NCBI GenBank assembly: GCA_021776685.1 | Contig: JAJFFJ010000051.1 | Coordinates: 26,987 to 90,986 of the forward strand | Reading direction: 5' to 3' | DNA from: Alphaproteobacteria bacterium | GTDB lineage: Bacteria > Pseudomonadota > Alphaproteobacteria > Bin65 | DNA: 64,000 nucleotides | Shown here: piece after piece, positions 54,814 through 63,066 of the stretch | Layout of the letters: the number at the start of each line of letters is the position of its first letter | Position numbering within the stretch: position 1 is the stretch's first letter | Notes under the pieces: model-generated | Databases searched by the model: none | The model's input: only the letters and a program-made list of their open reading frames with translations | Told to the model about the DNA's origin: nothing | Made by a program: the position numbers and the translations under genes

Positions 54814-55416
54814 CTACGGGAAATGGATCACGATGCCGACAATCCGGAATTTTTTTCCCTGCACTTGAGGGTGTCCTGAATGCACATCCGCCGGAAGAGT
54901 CTGTCGCAGGTCGCCCGCCGCGGTCGGCTGACGGAAGGCGAATTCAATGTTTTCAGGGATTTTGCCACCGGAGAACGACTTTGCATGCAAGTAGCCTTTG
55001 CGCCGGATCAGCATGAACCGCACGCCGTTGGCCTTGTGGACCGATTCCAGCGACGTGCTCATCCGGATGCCCATGGGTGTGCGCCAGGGGCCGGCGAACT
55101 GATAGATCGTGATCTGGCTGATGACCCTATGGCGCTTACGCCAGCGGATCGTTAGGTCCGGCGCACTATGTTGGCGGTTGGTGGTGCGGTAGATCACGAT
55201 CGTTTTTTCGCCGTGGCTGTCTGTCTGGTGGCGCATGACCGCGTTTGGCATGATGCTGCGCAACGCCTGAACACTGGTGTATTTGCCGATGGGTCCCACG
55301 CGCACCTTTGGCACGATCACCCAGTCATTGAATGCAGATGACAGCGCCGCGGCGTTGGCCGTCGGCCACAGGCTGGCGATTGCCACCGGAAGAAACAGGC
55401 TTTTACGCACAAACAT
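54814..55416 (-). CDS. Secreted protein, unknown function (paralog 1)
   Basis: A 200-residue protein with a signal peptide (LFLPVAIASLWPTANA) and a GGAG-containing ribosome site. It shares with the gene just upstream the layout DWVIVPKVRVGPIGKYTSV (compare DRMIVPGKRVGAITATST), then a beta-rich middle and WRTPMGIRMSTSLESVHKAN (compare WRTHSGIRMGMAAAALHKLN). It lacks the GFGWDY signature present in the second paralog, so it is the more diverged copy. The gap to paralog 2 is 15 bases. Function unknown; periplasmic location inferred. Confidence 0.7.
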   Translation of the reverse strand: MFVRKSLFLPVAIASLWPTANAAALSSAFNDWVIVPKVRVGPIGKYTSVQALRSIMPNAVMRHQTDSHGEKTIVIYRTTNRQHSAPDLTIRWRKRHRVISQITIYQFAGPWRTPMGIRMSTSLESVHKANGVRFMLIRRKGYLHAKSFSGGKIPENIEFAFRQPTAAGDLRQTLPADVHSGHPQVQGKKFRIVGIVIHFP

Positions 55417-55431
55417 TCCAGCGCCACTCCT

Positions 55432-56064
55432 TCAAGGCTTCAGCCGGATCAGCATTGACCTGACGACCAGTTGCTTTTGTCTGATTACGGGGTGGGCGGA
55501 AGAAAACGGCCCTTCGCCCAAAACCTTTCGTTCCGCCGCCACGGGCACCTTGCGGGTCGCACCGAGCTCCAGGACCAGCAATTTTGCAGGGCCACCCATC
55601 CGGCCGCCCCGCCAGTTGATCACCCGGCCCGGATAGTCCCAGCCAAATCCGGTAATGCTGAACGGCCGTCCGTTCAACTTGTGCAGCGCCGCCGCGGCCA
55701 TGCCCATGCGAATGCCGGAATGTGTGCGCCAGCCGCTGTTGCGTCCGTGGATACGAACAAATTCGATCCGCCGGCCAGTTTGAGCAAACTGTACCTTCAC
55801 TTCGTCGGCCGTTCCGGGGAGGATCGTCAGGCCGGGCGCCATTTCGCCCTCACCTACATGGATCTTCGTGGGCCGCACATTGGCAGGGCCATAGATTCGC
55901 GCCAGTTCCGCTTGTGTGGAAGTCGCGGTAATTGCGCCCACCCGTTTGCCCGGAACAATCATGCGGTCCCGCGCATCCTGTGCCGCCGCCGGCAACGGCG
56001 CCAAGGCTGCAAACAATATCGACGCCAGGAGCGCGGCTGAGTGCGGTCTATGAAAATAAAACAT
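55432..56064 (-). CDS. Secreted protein, unknown function (paralog 2)
   Basis: With the ATG at 56064 the protein is 210 residues with a signal peptide ending PAAAQ. It contains IVPGKRVGAITATSTQAELARIYG, a GE...GLTILPG strand, WRTHSGIRMG, LNGRPFSITGFGWDYPG and a basic C-terminus. The GFGWDY(G/P)G block recurs in uncharacterised exported proteins of several phyla as I recall, but no role is known. It precedes its paralog in the same unit. The longer ORF from 56205 would add an unrelated stretch. Confidence 0.72.
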   Translation of the reverse strand: MFYFHRPHSAALLASILFAALAPLPAAAQDARDRMIVPGKRVGAITATSTQAELARIYGPANVRPTKIHVGEGEMAPGLTILPGTADEVKVQFAQTGRRIEFVRIHGRNSGWRTHSGIRMGMAAAALHKLNGRPFSITGFGWDYPGRVINWRGGRMGGPAKLLVLELGATRKVPVAAERKVLGEGPFSSAHPVIRQKQLVVRSMLIRLKP

Positions 56065-56402
56065 GCCGCCAGTGTCGGCCAAGGCGACCGGCCATGCAAG
56101 AGCAGACGGCCTGCCGGGGCATCTGTTGTCTGAACGCCAGATGAACGGCGGGGTCAGGATTGGTTCATCGCCGATTTGCCATATTCCGCGTGTCGACGGC
56201 GGCACCCCGTCCGCCCCGGCAAAACCCCGCAGCGAACAAAATTCTCGCGGCCCCTTTTACCAACCAGCGCTCCCCCGCCCCGGGGCCGTGGGGAAGGCGG
56301 CGGCCGGTCTTCGGACCGGCCGCCGCTATCATTTCTGGCAGGGCTTTCTGGCGGAAATTTGCAGGCAGGAATTCGGGCGGGAATTCGGGCAGGAAATGCG
56401 AG
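56065..56402. other. Intergenic region of 338 bases with one strong hairpin
   Basis: Between the end of the diguanylate cyclase gene and the start of paralog 2 there is no convincing reading frame. It holds the terminator-like hairpin listed at 56297-56326 and should hold the promoter of the paralog pair, which I could not place. Confidence 0.5.
56297..56326. terminator. Thirteen-base-pair hairpin with UUCG loop, likely terminator
   Basis: A perfect 13-bp GC-rich stem (GGCGGCCGGTC with its complement GACCGGCCGCC plus two more pairs) closes on TTCG, which on the plus-strand RNA gives the very stable C(UUCG)G tetraloop. It lies 77-106 bases after the stop of the minus-strand diguanylate cyclase gene and no strong U-tract follows on either strand, so it may be a terminator or RNA-end stabiliser. 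Confidence 0.55.
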
Positions 56403-59348
56403 TTATTCAGCGGCCATCATATCCGGACCCAGCGCCCCGTCGGGGTGGGCGACCCGCACGCGATTGCGGCCGTCTCCTTTTGCCTCGTACAGCGCCTCAT
56501 CCGCATGGTGCAGCAAAACACCGAGATCCGTATTTTCCCCATCGTGGCCGGCAGCGCCAATGCTGACCGTGAAGTGGCACATACCCGCGGACAGCGGTAC
56601 GTTGATCTTCTGAATTGCAAGCCGCAGGCGGTCCGCCAGCGCTGCAGCGTCAGCCAATTCGGTTTCCGGCATCAGGATCACAAATTCTTCGCCACCTAGC
56701 CGGGCAAAGATATCACTGCGCCGGATGGTGGAGCTGACGCACCGGGCCAGAGCCTTCAGACATTCGTCGCCAACCCCGTGGCCATGGGTGTCGTTGATCT
56801 TCTTGAAATGATCCACGTCCAGCATCGTGACGCTGAGCGGTTTGCCGTAGCGGGCGGCGCGGTAAACCTCGGCTTCGCCCAGGTTGAAGAATTGGCGGCG
56901 GTTCATGATGCCGGTCAGCGAATCGGTCGTGGCAATCCGCTCCAGTTCCTGCTGCAGTGATTTTTGCCGCGATATATCGCGAACGCTGGCGCGGAACCCT
57001 ACCGGCTGGCCATCCGCATCAAAGGCAGGTCGCGATTCAACCGCGCACCAGCGGATGGAGCCGTCTTTGCGCAATTGGCGGAATTCGATTTCCTTGAACG
57101 TTTCCTTCGACGCAGCCGTTTTCAGACCCCGGGAAATCATCTCCCGGTCGTCAGGGTGGATGGTCGGAATCGGGAAATCGGCAATCTTGTAACATTGGTC
57201 AGGCCGATAGCCAGTAATCCGTTCGACCGATGGACTGACCCACTTAAGCGAGGCGTCATTGTCGAACCAGAGCTCCCACGCCTGGGAAAAATCGGTGATG
57301 ATCCGCAGTTCATCGGTCTGTTTCTTCACTTCTGCCTGAAGTTCCTTGAGTTCCGTGATGTCTCGAACGCTCGAGCGGAAGCCCACCTGCTTGCCGTCGG
57401 GGTTGAAGGCGGGTTCGGATTCGACCTGGATCCACCGAACCACGTTGTCCTTGCGCCGGATTCGCGCCTGGTATTCCAGTCCGGAGGTCTGATCCTTGCG
57501 GTTTTTGATGATTTCGCGGACCATATCCTGATCCTCTTCGTGCATGACGCCCACTGGCGACCCCATTGCCAACAGTTCGTCCACCGAATAGCCGGTCACT
57601 CTCTCGCCGCCACGATTGACCCACAGCAGCTGGCCTTCCATCGAGATCAGCGCCTCCCAGGCAAACGAATAGTCCGCGATGATTGATAGGTTATGCGCGG
57701 TCTCTTTCAGTTCGTCCTGAAGGGCTTTGATCTCCGTGATATCGGTGATGCTGGCGCGCAGACCGACAGACTTGCCATCGCTGTCGAAGGCGGGCTGCGA
57801 GTCGACCATACAACTGCGAATGCCGCCGTCCTTGCGGCGAACGCGAAATTCCCAGCGCCGCGATGCGTTCATGCGCTCCGGATTGGAGAGAAACTCCTGG
57901 ACAAAGTCACGATCATCTTCGTGGAGCAGCGGGATCGGATAGTCATCCATTTCGTAGCATTCATCCGCGCTGAACCCTGTTATCCGCTCCACTGACGGAC
58001 TGATCCAGCGCAGCCGGCCTCGTGGACCGATCCAGACTTCCCACCCGTAGGAATATTCGGCAATGGTGCTGAGATTGACGTTGGCGTCGCTCAACTGCTC
58101 CTGCAGTTCGTGATTTTCAGTCACGTCGCGGACGCTGGCCCGGAAGCCCAGCAAATTGTTACTTTCGTCGGTCGCAGGTTGTGACACCACCGAACACCAG
58201 CGCTGCACGCCATCTTTGCGGATGAGCCTGAATTCGGTTTCGTGCAGCGACGAATTGGCCCCGGCGGCCTTCAGGCCGGCGTCGATCAGTTCCCTGTCCT
58301 CGGGATGGATGATCGAGAGCGGAAATTTATCCATGCCCAGCAGTTCGTCGGCTGTATAGCCGGTGACCCGCAATGCGGAAGGGCTTGCCCACCGCAGTTG
58401 GCCGTTCTCGTCGAACCAGGTTTCCATCGCATAGGATTGATCGGCGATAACCCGCAGTTCGTCGGCCATCTGCCTGTTGCGGACGTTCGCTTCCACATGC
58501 TCCCGGTGCCAGCCGGATACCCCACGGACAACCTTCGCCAGGATTCCACCATACAGAAGCGCCACCGCGCCGAGAGCGATGTCGTCGACGGTGCCCTGAG
58601 CAAAGAAATAGAACGACAACAGGCCCAAGAGGGGCGCGAAAAATCCGATCGCGGCAGCTGGATAAACCGCGTAGGTCGCCGTGGCGCCGGCGGCCATTCC
58701 GGCGGCGACCATGACGAGCAGCGACACTTCCTTTGGTGGGAGCCCCAGGAACAATGACAGGGTCAGGACACCCCACCACAGGCCGGTCAGCGCTGACCCG
58801 ATGGCGAAGCCGCGCAGCCAACGCTTGCATTGCGCAACATCTGTGGTCGGGTGACCGCGAAATGCCGAGTAGCGCACCAGCAGCATCAGGATCAGAACCC
58901 CGAGCCAGCTGGCAAGCCAAAGCTTCGGAACGGCGCCATTCCACAGCAATGCAGAAGCGCATATGCCGACAATCAAATTGCCGACGATTGGCGACGGCCC
59001 GGTCGATACAAGCGCGGCAACCTTTTGCTGAATGTCTTCCGCTTCCAACTCGGGGGAAGCCTGCGCCAATTGCGATTGCCGTGGCTGTTGCCGCGGCGAT
59101 GCCGATGCTTTTTCGTCAGGAGCAGTCGACGTGGCCATGGGCGTGCAATGCGGGCCGGTGTAAGGCGCGCACATCGCCACATGAGCTGGCGCAGGCGCCG
59201 CCAACGCTTCTGTCAGGGGCTGGATTTTGGGCTTTTTGGGCGTTGCGGCTTGATTTTGCCGAACGCCTCCGCTCTGGGCTGCCGCGTTTGGCGGTTCCCA
59301 ATTTCTGTCCGCCGCACCCCTGCTGGCGGTATTGCCGAAATCGGCCAT
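56403..59348 (-). CDS. Membrane diguanylate cyclase with four tandem PAS domains
   Basis: A 981-residue protein. A Pro/Ala-rich N-terminus is followed by about six TMs (about 110-285), then four PAS units of about 120 residues. Each shows W.SPS..R.TG..., a HPEDR/HEDDR helix and (F/L)RxSxxDIT linkers (units near 300-420, 425-545, 550-670 and 675-795), and the last feeds into a GGDEF domain. The active site is GGEEF at about 885 and the inhibitory RxxD (RRSD) sits nine residues before it, so the enzyme should make cyclic-di-GMP with product inhibition. The ATG at 59348 is used; a TTG at 59378 also exists. Confidence 0.92.
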   Translation of the reverse strand: MADFGNTASRGAADRNWEPPNAAAQSGGVRQNQAATPKKPKIQPLTEALAAPAPAHVAMCAPYTGPHCTPMATSTAPDEKASASPRQQPRQSQLAQASPELEAEDIQQKVAALVSTGPSPIVGNLIVGICASALLWNGAVPKLWLASWLGVLILMLLVRYSAFRGHPTTDVAQCKRWLRGFAIGSALTGLWWGVLTLSLFLGLPPKEVSLLVMVAAGMAAGATATYAVYPAAAIGFFAPLLGLLSFYFFAQGTVDDIALGAVALLYGGILAKVVRGVSGWHREHVEANVRNRQMADELRVIADQSYAMETWFDENGQLRWASPSALRVTGYTADELLGMDKFPLSIIHPEDRELIDAGLKAAGANSSLHETEFRLIRKDGVQRWCSVVSQPATDESNNLLGFRASVRDVTENHELQEQLSDANVNLSTIAEYSYGWEVWIGPRGRLRWISPSVERITGFSADECYEMDDYPIPLLHEDDRDFVQEFLSNPERMNASRRWEFRVRRKDGGIRSCMVDSQPAFDSDGKSVGLRASITDITEIKALQDELKETAHNLSIIADYSFAWEALISMEGQLLWVNRGGERVTGYSVDELLAMGSPVGVMHEEDQDMVREIIKNRKDQTSGLEYQARIRRKDNVVRWIQVESEPAFNPDGKQVGFRSSVRDITELKELQAEVKKQTDELRIITDFSQAWELWFDNDASLKWVSPSVERITGYRPDQCYKIADFPIPTIHPDDREMISRGLKTAASKETFKEIEFRQLRKDGSIRWCAVESRPAFDADGQPVGFRASVRDISRQKSLQQELERIATTDSLTGIMNRRQFFNLGEAEVYRAARYGKPLSVTMLDVDHFKKINDTHGHGVGDECLKALARCVSSTIRRSDIFARLGGEEFVILMPETELADAAALADRLRLAIQKINVPLSAGMCHFTVSIGAAGHDGENTDLGVLLHHADEALYEAKGDGRNRVRVAHPDGALGPDMMAAE

Positions 59349-59570
59349 ATCCCTGTCCCGGGTCATGGCGCGGTGCAATCTGCCCGCGCATTCCTAAGGA
59401 CCTGTTGAGTCCCATGCGCAGCTAACCGCAGAACATTTAAGGCACGGTAAATATTCGATGACTAATTTGACGTCCGCACACGGCAGCCGTGGGAAATTGC
59501 CTTCCCTGGCGGGGTGCTTTCCATGCCGGCGGCGGCGAATTTCGCGACGTCGGTCCTGGTGTGACTGAAC

Positions 59571-60299
59571 CTACCGAGAGTTGTGGGCGTGACGGGTTGG
59601 CGTCTTGATTCGCTTCCAAAAGACGTGCCGGCCAACACGAAATGCCGGACGATAGCCACGCCGCCATTGTTGCTTGTGGCGCTCTGAGACGTGGTCGGGG
59701 TTCATATAGTGGAAGATGCCTGCGAAGCGGTCGCACTTGTAGGCACCACTCAATACCTGTGCGGCGGCGCGCTTGCTGTCTGCCCAGGCCTTTCGCCACG
59801 ACGAAAAGCGGGTCCCGACCTTCCGAATTGCCTCACGCGCCTTCGGCCCGCGATACGGCGCATATTTGGAGAGGTGCGTCCAGCTGAACTGGGCGCTTTG
59901 CCAGACCACTCCCTTGACCGTGGCCGGATACCTCTTGCTGCGCACCCGGTTCAGCGTGATGCAAGCAACAGCCAGTTTGCCGCGAAACTGCTCAATTCCA
60001 GCTTCCATCAGGACATTGCGGGACATTTCCCAATGGTCCGCGAACCAAGTGGCCGGCGTGCGGCGCATGCTGGTTTTCTTGAAGGAATGGAGCGCACGGG
60101 AGATCATCTGGGCGGCGGCCAACTTGCGCCCTTCAATGGCCATATGGCGCGACTGGGCCGCCTGCTCGAAGGGAGCTTCAATCGCCGACTTCAGCGCCTC
60201 TGCCTGCCAGATGCCAACTCCGACCAGGGCCATCCAGGTCAAAAAGATGCCGCGCACGGCTCGTCGCTGTTTCTTCTGTTGATCTGGTTTCATGGGCAT
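59571..60299 (-). CDS. Cell wall hydrolase, SleB family
   Basis: The 242-residue protein has an N-terminal membrane anchor or uncleaved signal (GIFLTWMALVGVGIW) and a Hydrolase_2 domain: VLMEAGIEQFRGKLAVACITLNRV near residue 92 with the two conserved glutamates, RYPATVKGVVWQSAQFSWT near 120, and a C-terminal AGIFHYMNP near 200. Relatives cleave peptidoglycan (lytic transglycosylase-like activity on cortex or cell wall). It acts in the periplasm. ATG 60299 and 60293 are both possible; the Met-Pro-Met start has no strong ribosome site. Confidence 0.82.
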   Translation of the reverse strand: MPMKPDQQKKQRRAVRGIFLTWMALVGVGIWQAEALKSAIEAPFEQAAQSRHMAIEGRKLAAAQMISRALHSFKKTSMRRTPATWFADHWEMSRNVLMEAGIEQFRGKLAVACITLNRVRSKRYPATVKGVVWQSAQFSWTHLSKYAPYRGPKAREAIRKVGTRFSSWRKAWADSKRAAAQVLSGAYKCDRFAGIFHYMNPDHVSERHKQQWRRGYRPAFRVGRHVFWKRIKTPTRHAHNSR

Positions 60300-60701
60300 G
60301 GTCTGCCGTATCGCCGGGCTGACAGGCACCGTCGTTCGGGATGGCCCGCATGCAGCGCGCCGGGATGATGTCAGCTGGCCACCTCAGGGGTGGCGAAACA
60401 GTGGGGGTGCGTGATCCGCCGGCACAACAACGGCCTGGGCGTCAAATTTACGTCACGCGGTTGGGCGACAATGGCGCTCCTTACAGTTGGGTCTTTGTAT
60501 GTCCGGCCCTGCCGGACCCTCCAAAAATCAACATCCGGCTTCTTCTTCGTGTGTGCCGGTAACTTCCATTGTGGAATGTTGTCTACGGTGGCAAGTAAGG
60601 ATCAGTGCACCGGGGATTCAAGGAACAGAATGTATAATTGGTTAACGTTCATAATTGGATTGCGAGAATATACTGTTTAAAAACAATGGATTATTGAATT
60701 T
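60300..60701. other. Gene-free region of 402 bases with an AT-rich end
   Basis: I find no supported gene here; short reading frames have no recognisable sequence. The last 100 bases are AT-rich, with the direct repeat ATAATTGG at 60634-60641 and 60651-60658, a -10-like TATACT at 60669-60674 and the short inverted repeat TGTTT/AAACA at 60674-60685. This is probably the promoter region of the phosphatase gene, whose short leader lacks a ribosome site. Confidence 0.45.
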
Positions 60702-61256
60702 ATGCTGCCTTTCCGCCTGACAATATGCGGCATTTCGGAACTGCCGGACCATGCCCCTGCGGGCGTGTCGCACGTGGTATCCGTGCTGGATCCTGGTACG
60801 CCGGCGCCGGACGAATTTGCGGACTGGCCCCTGGAAGGGCGGCACGACTACCGCTTTCACGACGATATTTTCGTCCGTGAGGACCGGCGACCGCCGCTCC
60901 CGGACGATGTTGCGCGGGTGCTGGAAATGGGCGCCTCGCTCGAGGCGCAACAGGTGTCCCACCTGCTGGTTCACTGTTGGGCGGGCATGTCCCGCTCCAC
61001 CGCGATTGCCATGACGTTGATGGCGCAGGCTGCACCGGGACGCGAGGATGAGATCCCTGCAGCGCTGCTGGCGGTGCGCCAACCCGCCTGGCCGAACAGC
61101 CGTATCATCGAGTTCGCCGACGCAGCGCTGAGCGCCGGCGGCAGGTTGGTCGCCGCGAAGGAGGAAGTGTTCCGCCGCGTGATCCATGCCCATCCCCACG
61201 TGGTGGAAATGATGGAGGGTTTTGGCCGCGGTCACGAGATACCGGACCTGGCGTGA
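60702..61256 (+). CDS. Tyrosine/dual-specificity phosphatase-like protein
   Basis: The 184-residue protein carries the phosphatase P-loop HCWAGMSRST with nucleophile Cys92 and Arg98 (CX5R), and a possible general acid Asp in DYRFHDD near residue 52. The fold resembles small bacterial tyrosine/dual-specificity phosphatases of the type annotated as protein tyrosine phosphatase in alphaproteobacteria. The substrate is unknown. There is no Shine-Dalgarno, and the proposed -10 box lies 28 bases before the ATG, so translation may begin on a very short leader. Confidence 0.82.
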   Translation: MLPFRLTICGISELPDHAPAGVSHVVSVLDPGTPAPDEFADWPLEGRHDYRFHDDIFVREDRRPPLPDDVARVLEMGASLEAQQVSHLLVHCWAGMSRSTAIAMTLMAQAAPGREDEIPAALLAVRQPAWPNSRIIEFADAALSAGGRLVAAKEEVFRRVIHAHPHVVEMMEGFGRGHEIPDLA

Positions 61257-61305
61257 CCGAACCGCTGAGCAGCAAGAAATTCTAATATAGACAAGGAGAC
61301 ATCGG

Positions 61306-62064
61306 ATGATCTGCTTTCGACCCGCAATAACCGTTGCAGCCGCCGGGCTGCTGGCGCTGGCCGCCCTGCCCGTAGCTGCCAAGGATAAGGGTGCCCATTG
61401 GGGCTACAAGGGCGCTCACGGCCCTGACAATTGGGCCAAGCTTCATCCGAAGAACAAGCTGTGCGCCACGGGCAAGCGGCAGTCGCCCTTCAAGATCGCG
61501 GGCGCAAATCAATCTCCCGACAAGGCCGGGCAGATGCGCTACACGGCGACCGGCGGGATGGTCGTGAACAATGGCCACACCATTCAGGTCAATCTGGAAA
61601 AGGGCAGCGTGCTGATGGTCGACGGCAAGGCCTATCGCTTGGCGCAGTTCCACTTTCATACCCCCAGCGAGCATCATCTGTTCGGCAAGGGATTTCCCAT
61701 GGAGATGCACCTGGTCCATGTGAGTGAAGACGGGAAGCTGGCCGTGGTTGGTGTCATGGTCCGCGCCGGCGGCAATGGAAAGCATCCAATCGACAGCCTG
61801 CCAACGCCGGCGAAAGCTGGCGGCAAAGCGGCGTTGCCGGGGGGAAAGCTGAACCCTGAGAGCTTGCTGCCCGCACATCGCAGCCATTTCCGCTTTGAGG
61901 GATCACTGACCACACCGCCCTGCTCCGAAGGCGTCGCCTGGCACATGATGATCACCCCGGTGCGGGTGACGACCGCGACTATCAAGCGATTTCAGGCCGT
62001 CATGGGCCGGAATAATCGCCCGCTGCAAGCGGGCAACAGCCGCAAAATCAGCCACCGGCGGTAA
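61306..62064 (+). CDS. Periplasmic alpha-class carbonic anhydrase
   Basis: The 252-residue protein has a signal peptide (AGLLALAALPVAA) and the alpha-CA fold: WGYKG near 32, RQSPF near 58, zinc ligands His116 and His118 (FHFHTPSEH) and His135 (MEMHLVH), and SLTTPPCSEGVAW near 205. It interconverts CO2 and bicarbonate in the periplasm. A strong AAGGAG sits ahead of the ATG. It converges on the ABC ATPase gene; a 6-bp hairpin with a GACA loop (62064-62079) spans both stop codons. Confidence 0.94.
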   Translation: MICFRPAITVAAAGLLALAALPVAAKDKGAHWGYKGAHGPDNWAKLHPKNKLCATGKRQSPFKIAGANQSPDKAGQMRYTATGGMVVNNGHTIQVNLEKGSVLMVDGKAYRLAQFHFHTPSEHHLFGKGFPMEMHLVHVSEDGKLAVVGVMVRAGGNGKHPIDSLPTPAKAGGKAALPGGKLNPESLLPAHRSHFRFEGSLTTPPCSEGVAWHMMITPVRVTTATIKRFQAVMGRNNRPLQAGNSRKISHRR

Positions 62065-62077
62065 GGGCCGACAGGCC

Positions 62078-62833
62078 CTACCAGGTCAGCCGGCCGGCAA
62101 GGAAATCGCGGGCCACATCTGTCGAGGGCCGATCGAACAGGTGGTCCGCAGCGGCCCGTTCCACCAGGCGGCCGTGATGCAGCAACAGGATATCCTCGCC
62201 CAGCCGCCGCGCCAGGCCGAGATCGTGGGTGGTCATAATGACCTTCGCCCCCGCCGCGCCGATGTCCCGGATGATCTGCTCCACCGCATCCGCCGCGGCC
62301 GGGTCCAGATTGGCGGTGGGTTCATCCAGCATCAACACCTGGGGCGCTGGCGCCCAGGCGCGCGCGATCGCCAGGCGCTGCTGTTCGCCGGTTGAAAGCG
62401 AGCCCGCTGCCCGGCCCGCAAATCCACCCAGCCCGGTCAGGTCAAGCGCATCGGCGGTGCGCGCGTCGGCTTCTGCGCCGCGGATGCCCGCCAGATTGAG
62501 CGCGAAGCGGATGTTGCTGGCGGCTGACCTGCGCAGCAGGACAGGCCGGGAAAAGACCATGCCTCGTGCGCCGGGCATCTCTGCCTTACCCGGCCCGCGC
62601 CAGCGCACCTGCCCCGCGGTGGGCTGGATCAAGCCATGGGCCAGGCGCAGGACAAGGCTTTTGCCGGCGCCATTCGGCCCCAGGATGACCGTCCGCGGGC
62701 CTGCGTCGATCGAGAATGTCAGGCTGTCGATCAGCTGCTTGTCGCCCACGGCCAGGGCCACGTCCTCGAATGCCAACGGCAGGATCGGCGGGCGTGGATC
62801 GGTTTGAAGCGGTTGCGGGTCGTTGTTGGTCAC
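62078..62833 (-). CDS. ABC transporter ATP-binding protein, orphan (tungstate/phosphate-type)
   Basis: The 251-residue ATPase has Walker A GPNGAGKS near residue 52, a signature LSTGEQQRLAIARAW near 145, Walker B VLMLDEPTANLD near 168 and the switch His in TTHDLGLARRLG near 202. The closest style is the TupC/WtpC or PstB group, but no permease or binding protein is next to it. The GTG at 62833 (AGGG upstream) is taken as start; the reading frame stays open further upstream only because it runs through the 14-bp tandem repeat. Confidence 0.82.
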   Translation of the reverse strand: MTNNDPQPLQTDPRPPILPLAFEDVALAVGDKQLIDSLTFSIDAGPRTVILGPNGAGKSLVLRLAHGLIQPTAGQVRWRGPGKAEMPGARGMVFSRPVLLRRSAASNIRFALNLAGIRGAEADARTADALDLTGLGGFAGRAAGSLSTGEQQRLAIARAWAPAPQVLMLDEPTANLDPAAADAVEQIIRDIGAAGAKVIMTTHDLGLARRLGEDILLLHHGRLVERAAADHLFDRPSTDVARDFLAGRLTW

Positions 62834-62977
62834 GGATTGGCCCTGATGCGGGTGCCGGCGATGTTGGGATGTGGCGCACCCTGCCAAATCCGCTGCTGTT
62901 GGGGAACACCCGCCTGCGGGCACTGCTGTTTCGGATACCGCCGCCATGCTCTTGTTTTTGGGCAGCGGGCCCGGCTT

Positions 62978-63039
62978 GAGCCCCCAACCATGAACCCCCG
63001 ACCTTGAACCGCCGACCTTGAACCCCCGACCTTGAACCC
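62978..63039. repeat. Tandem 14-bp repeat, about 4.5 copies
   Basis: Units of the form GAACCCCCGACCTT run head to tail: GAGCCCCCAACCAT (62978-62991), GAACCCCCGACCTT (62992-63005), GAACCGCCGACCTT (63006-63019), GAACCCCCGACCTT (63020-63033), then a partial GAACCC. They lie between the divergent ABC ATPase and dioxygenase genes, ending 28 bases before the dioxygenase ATG. The 14-base period (not a multiple of three) argues against coding. Confidence 0.85.
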
Positions 63040-63066
63040 TATCGCCAACCATAGTCCAATACGCGG

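Noticed and set aside
60341..60680. Short open frames in the gap before the phosphatase gene
   Set aside because: No ribosome sites, odd composition and no known motif; the region looks like a promoter zone.
62064..62079. Small hairpin spanning the two stop codons of carbonic anhydrase and ABC ATPase
   Set aside because: Only six pairs and no U-tract, so it is not counted as a terminator.
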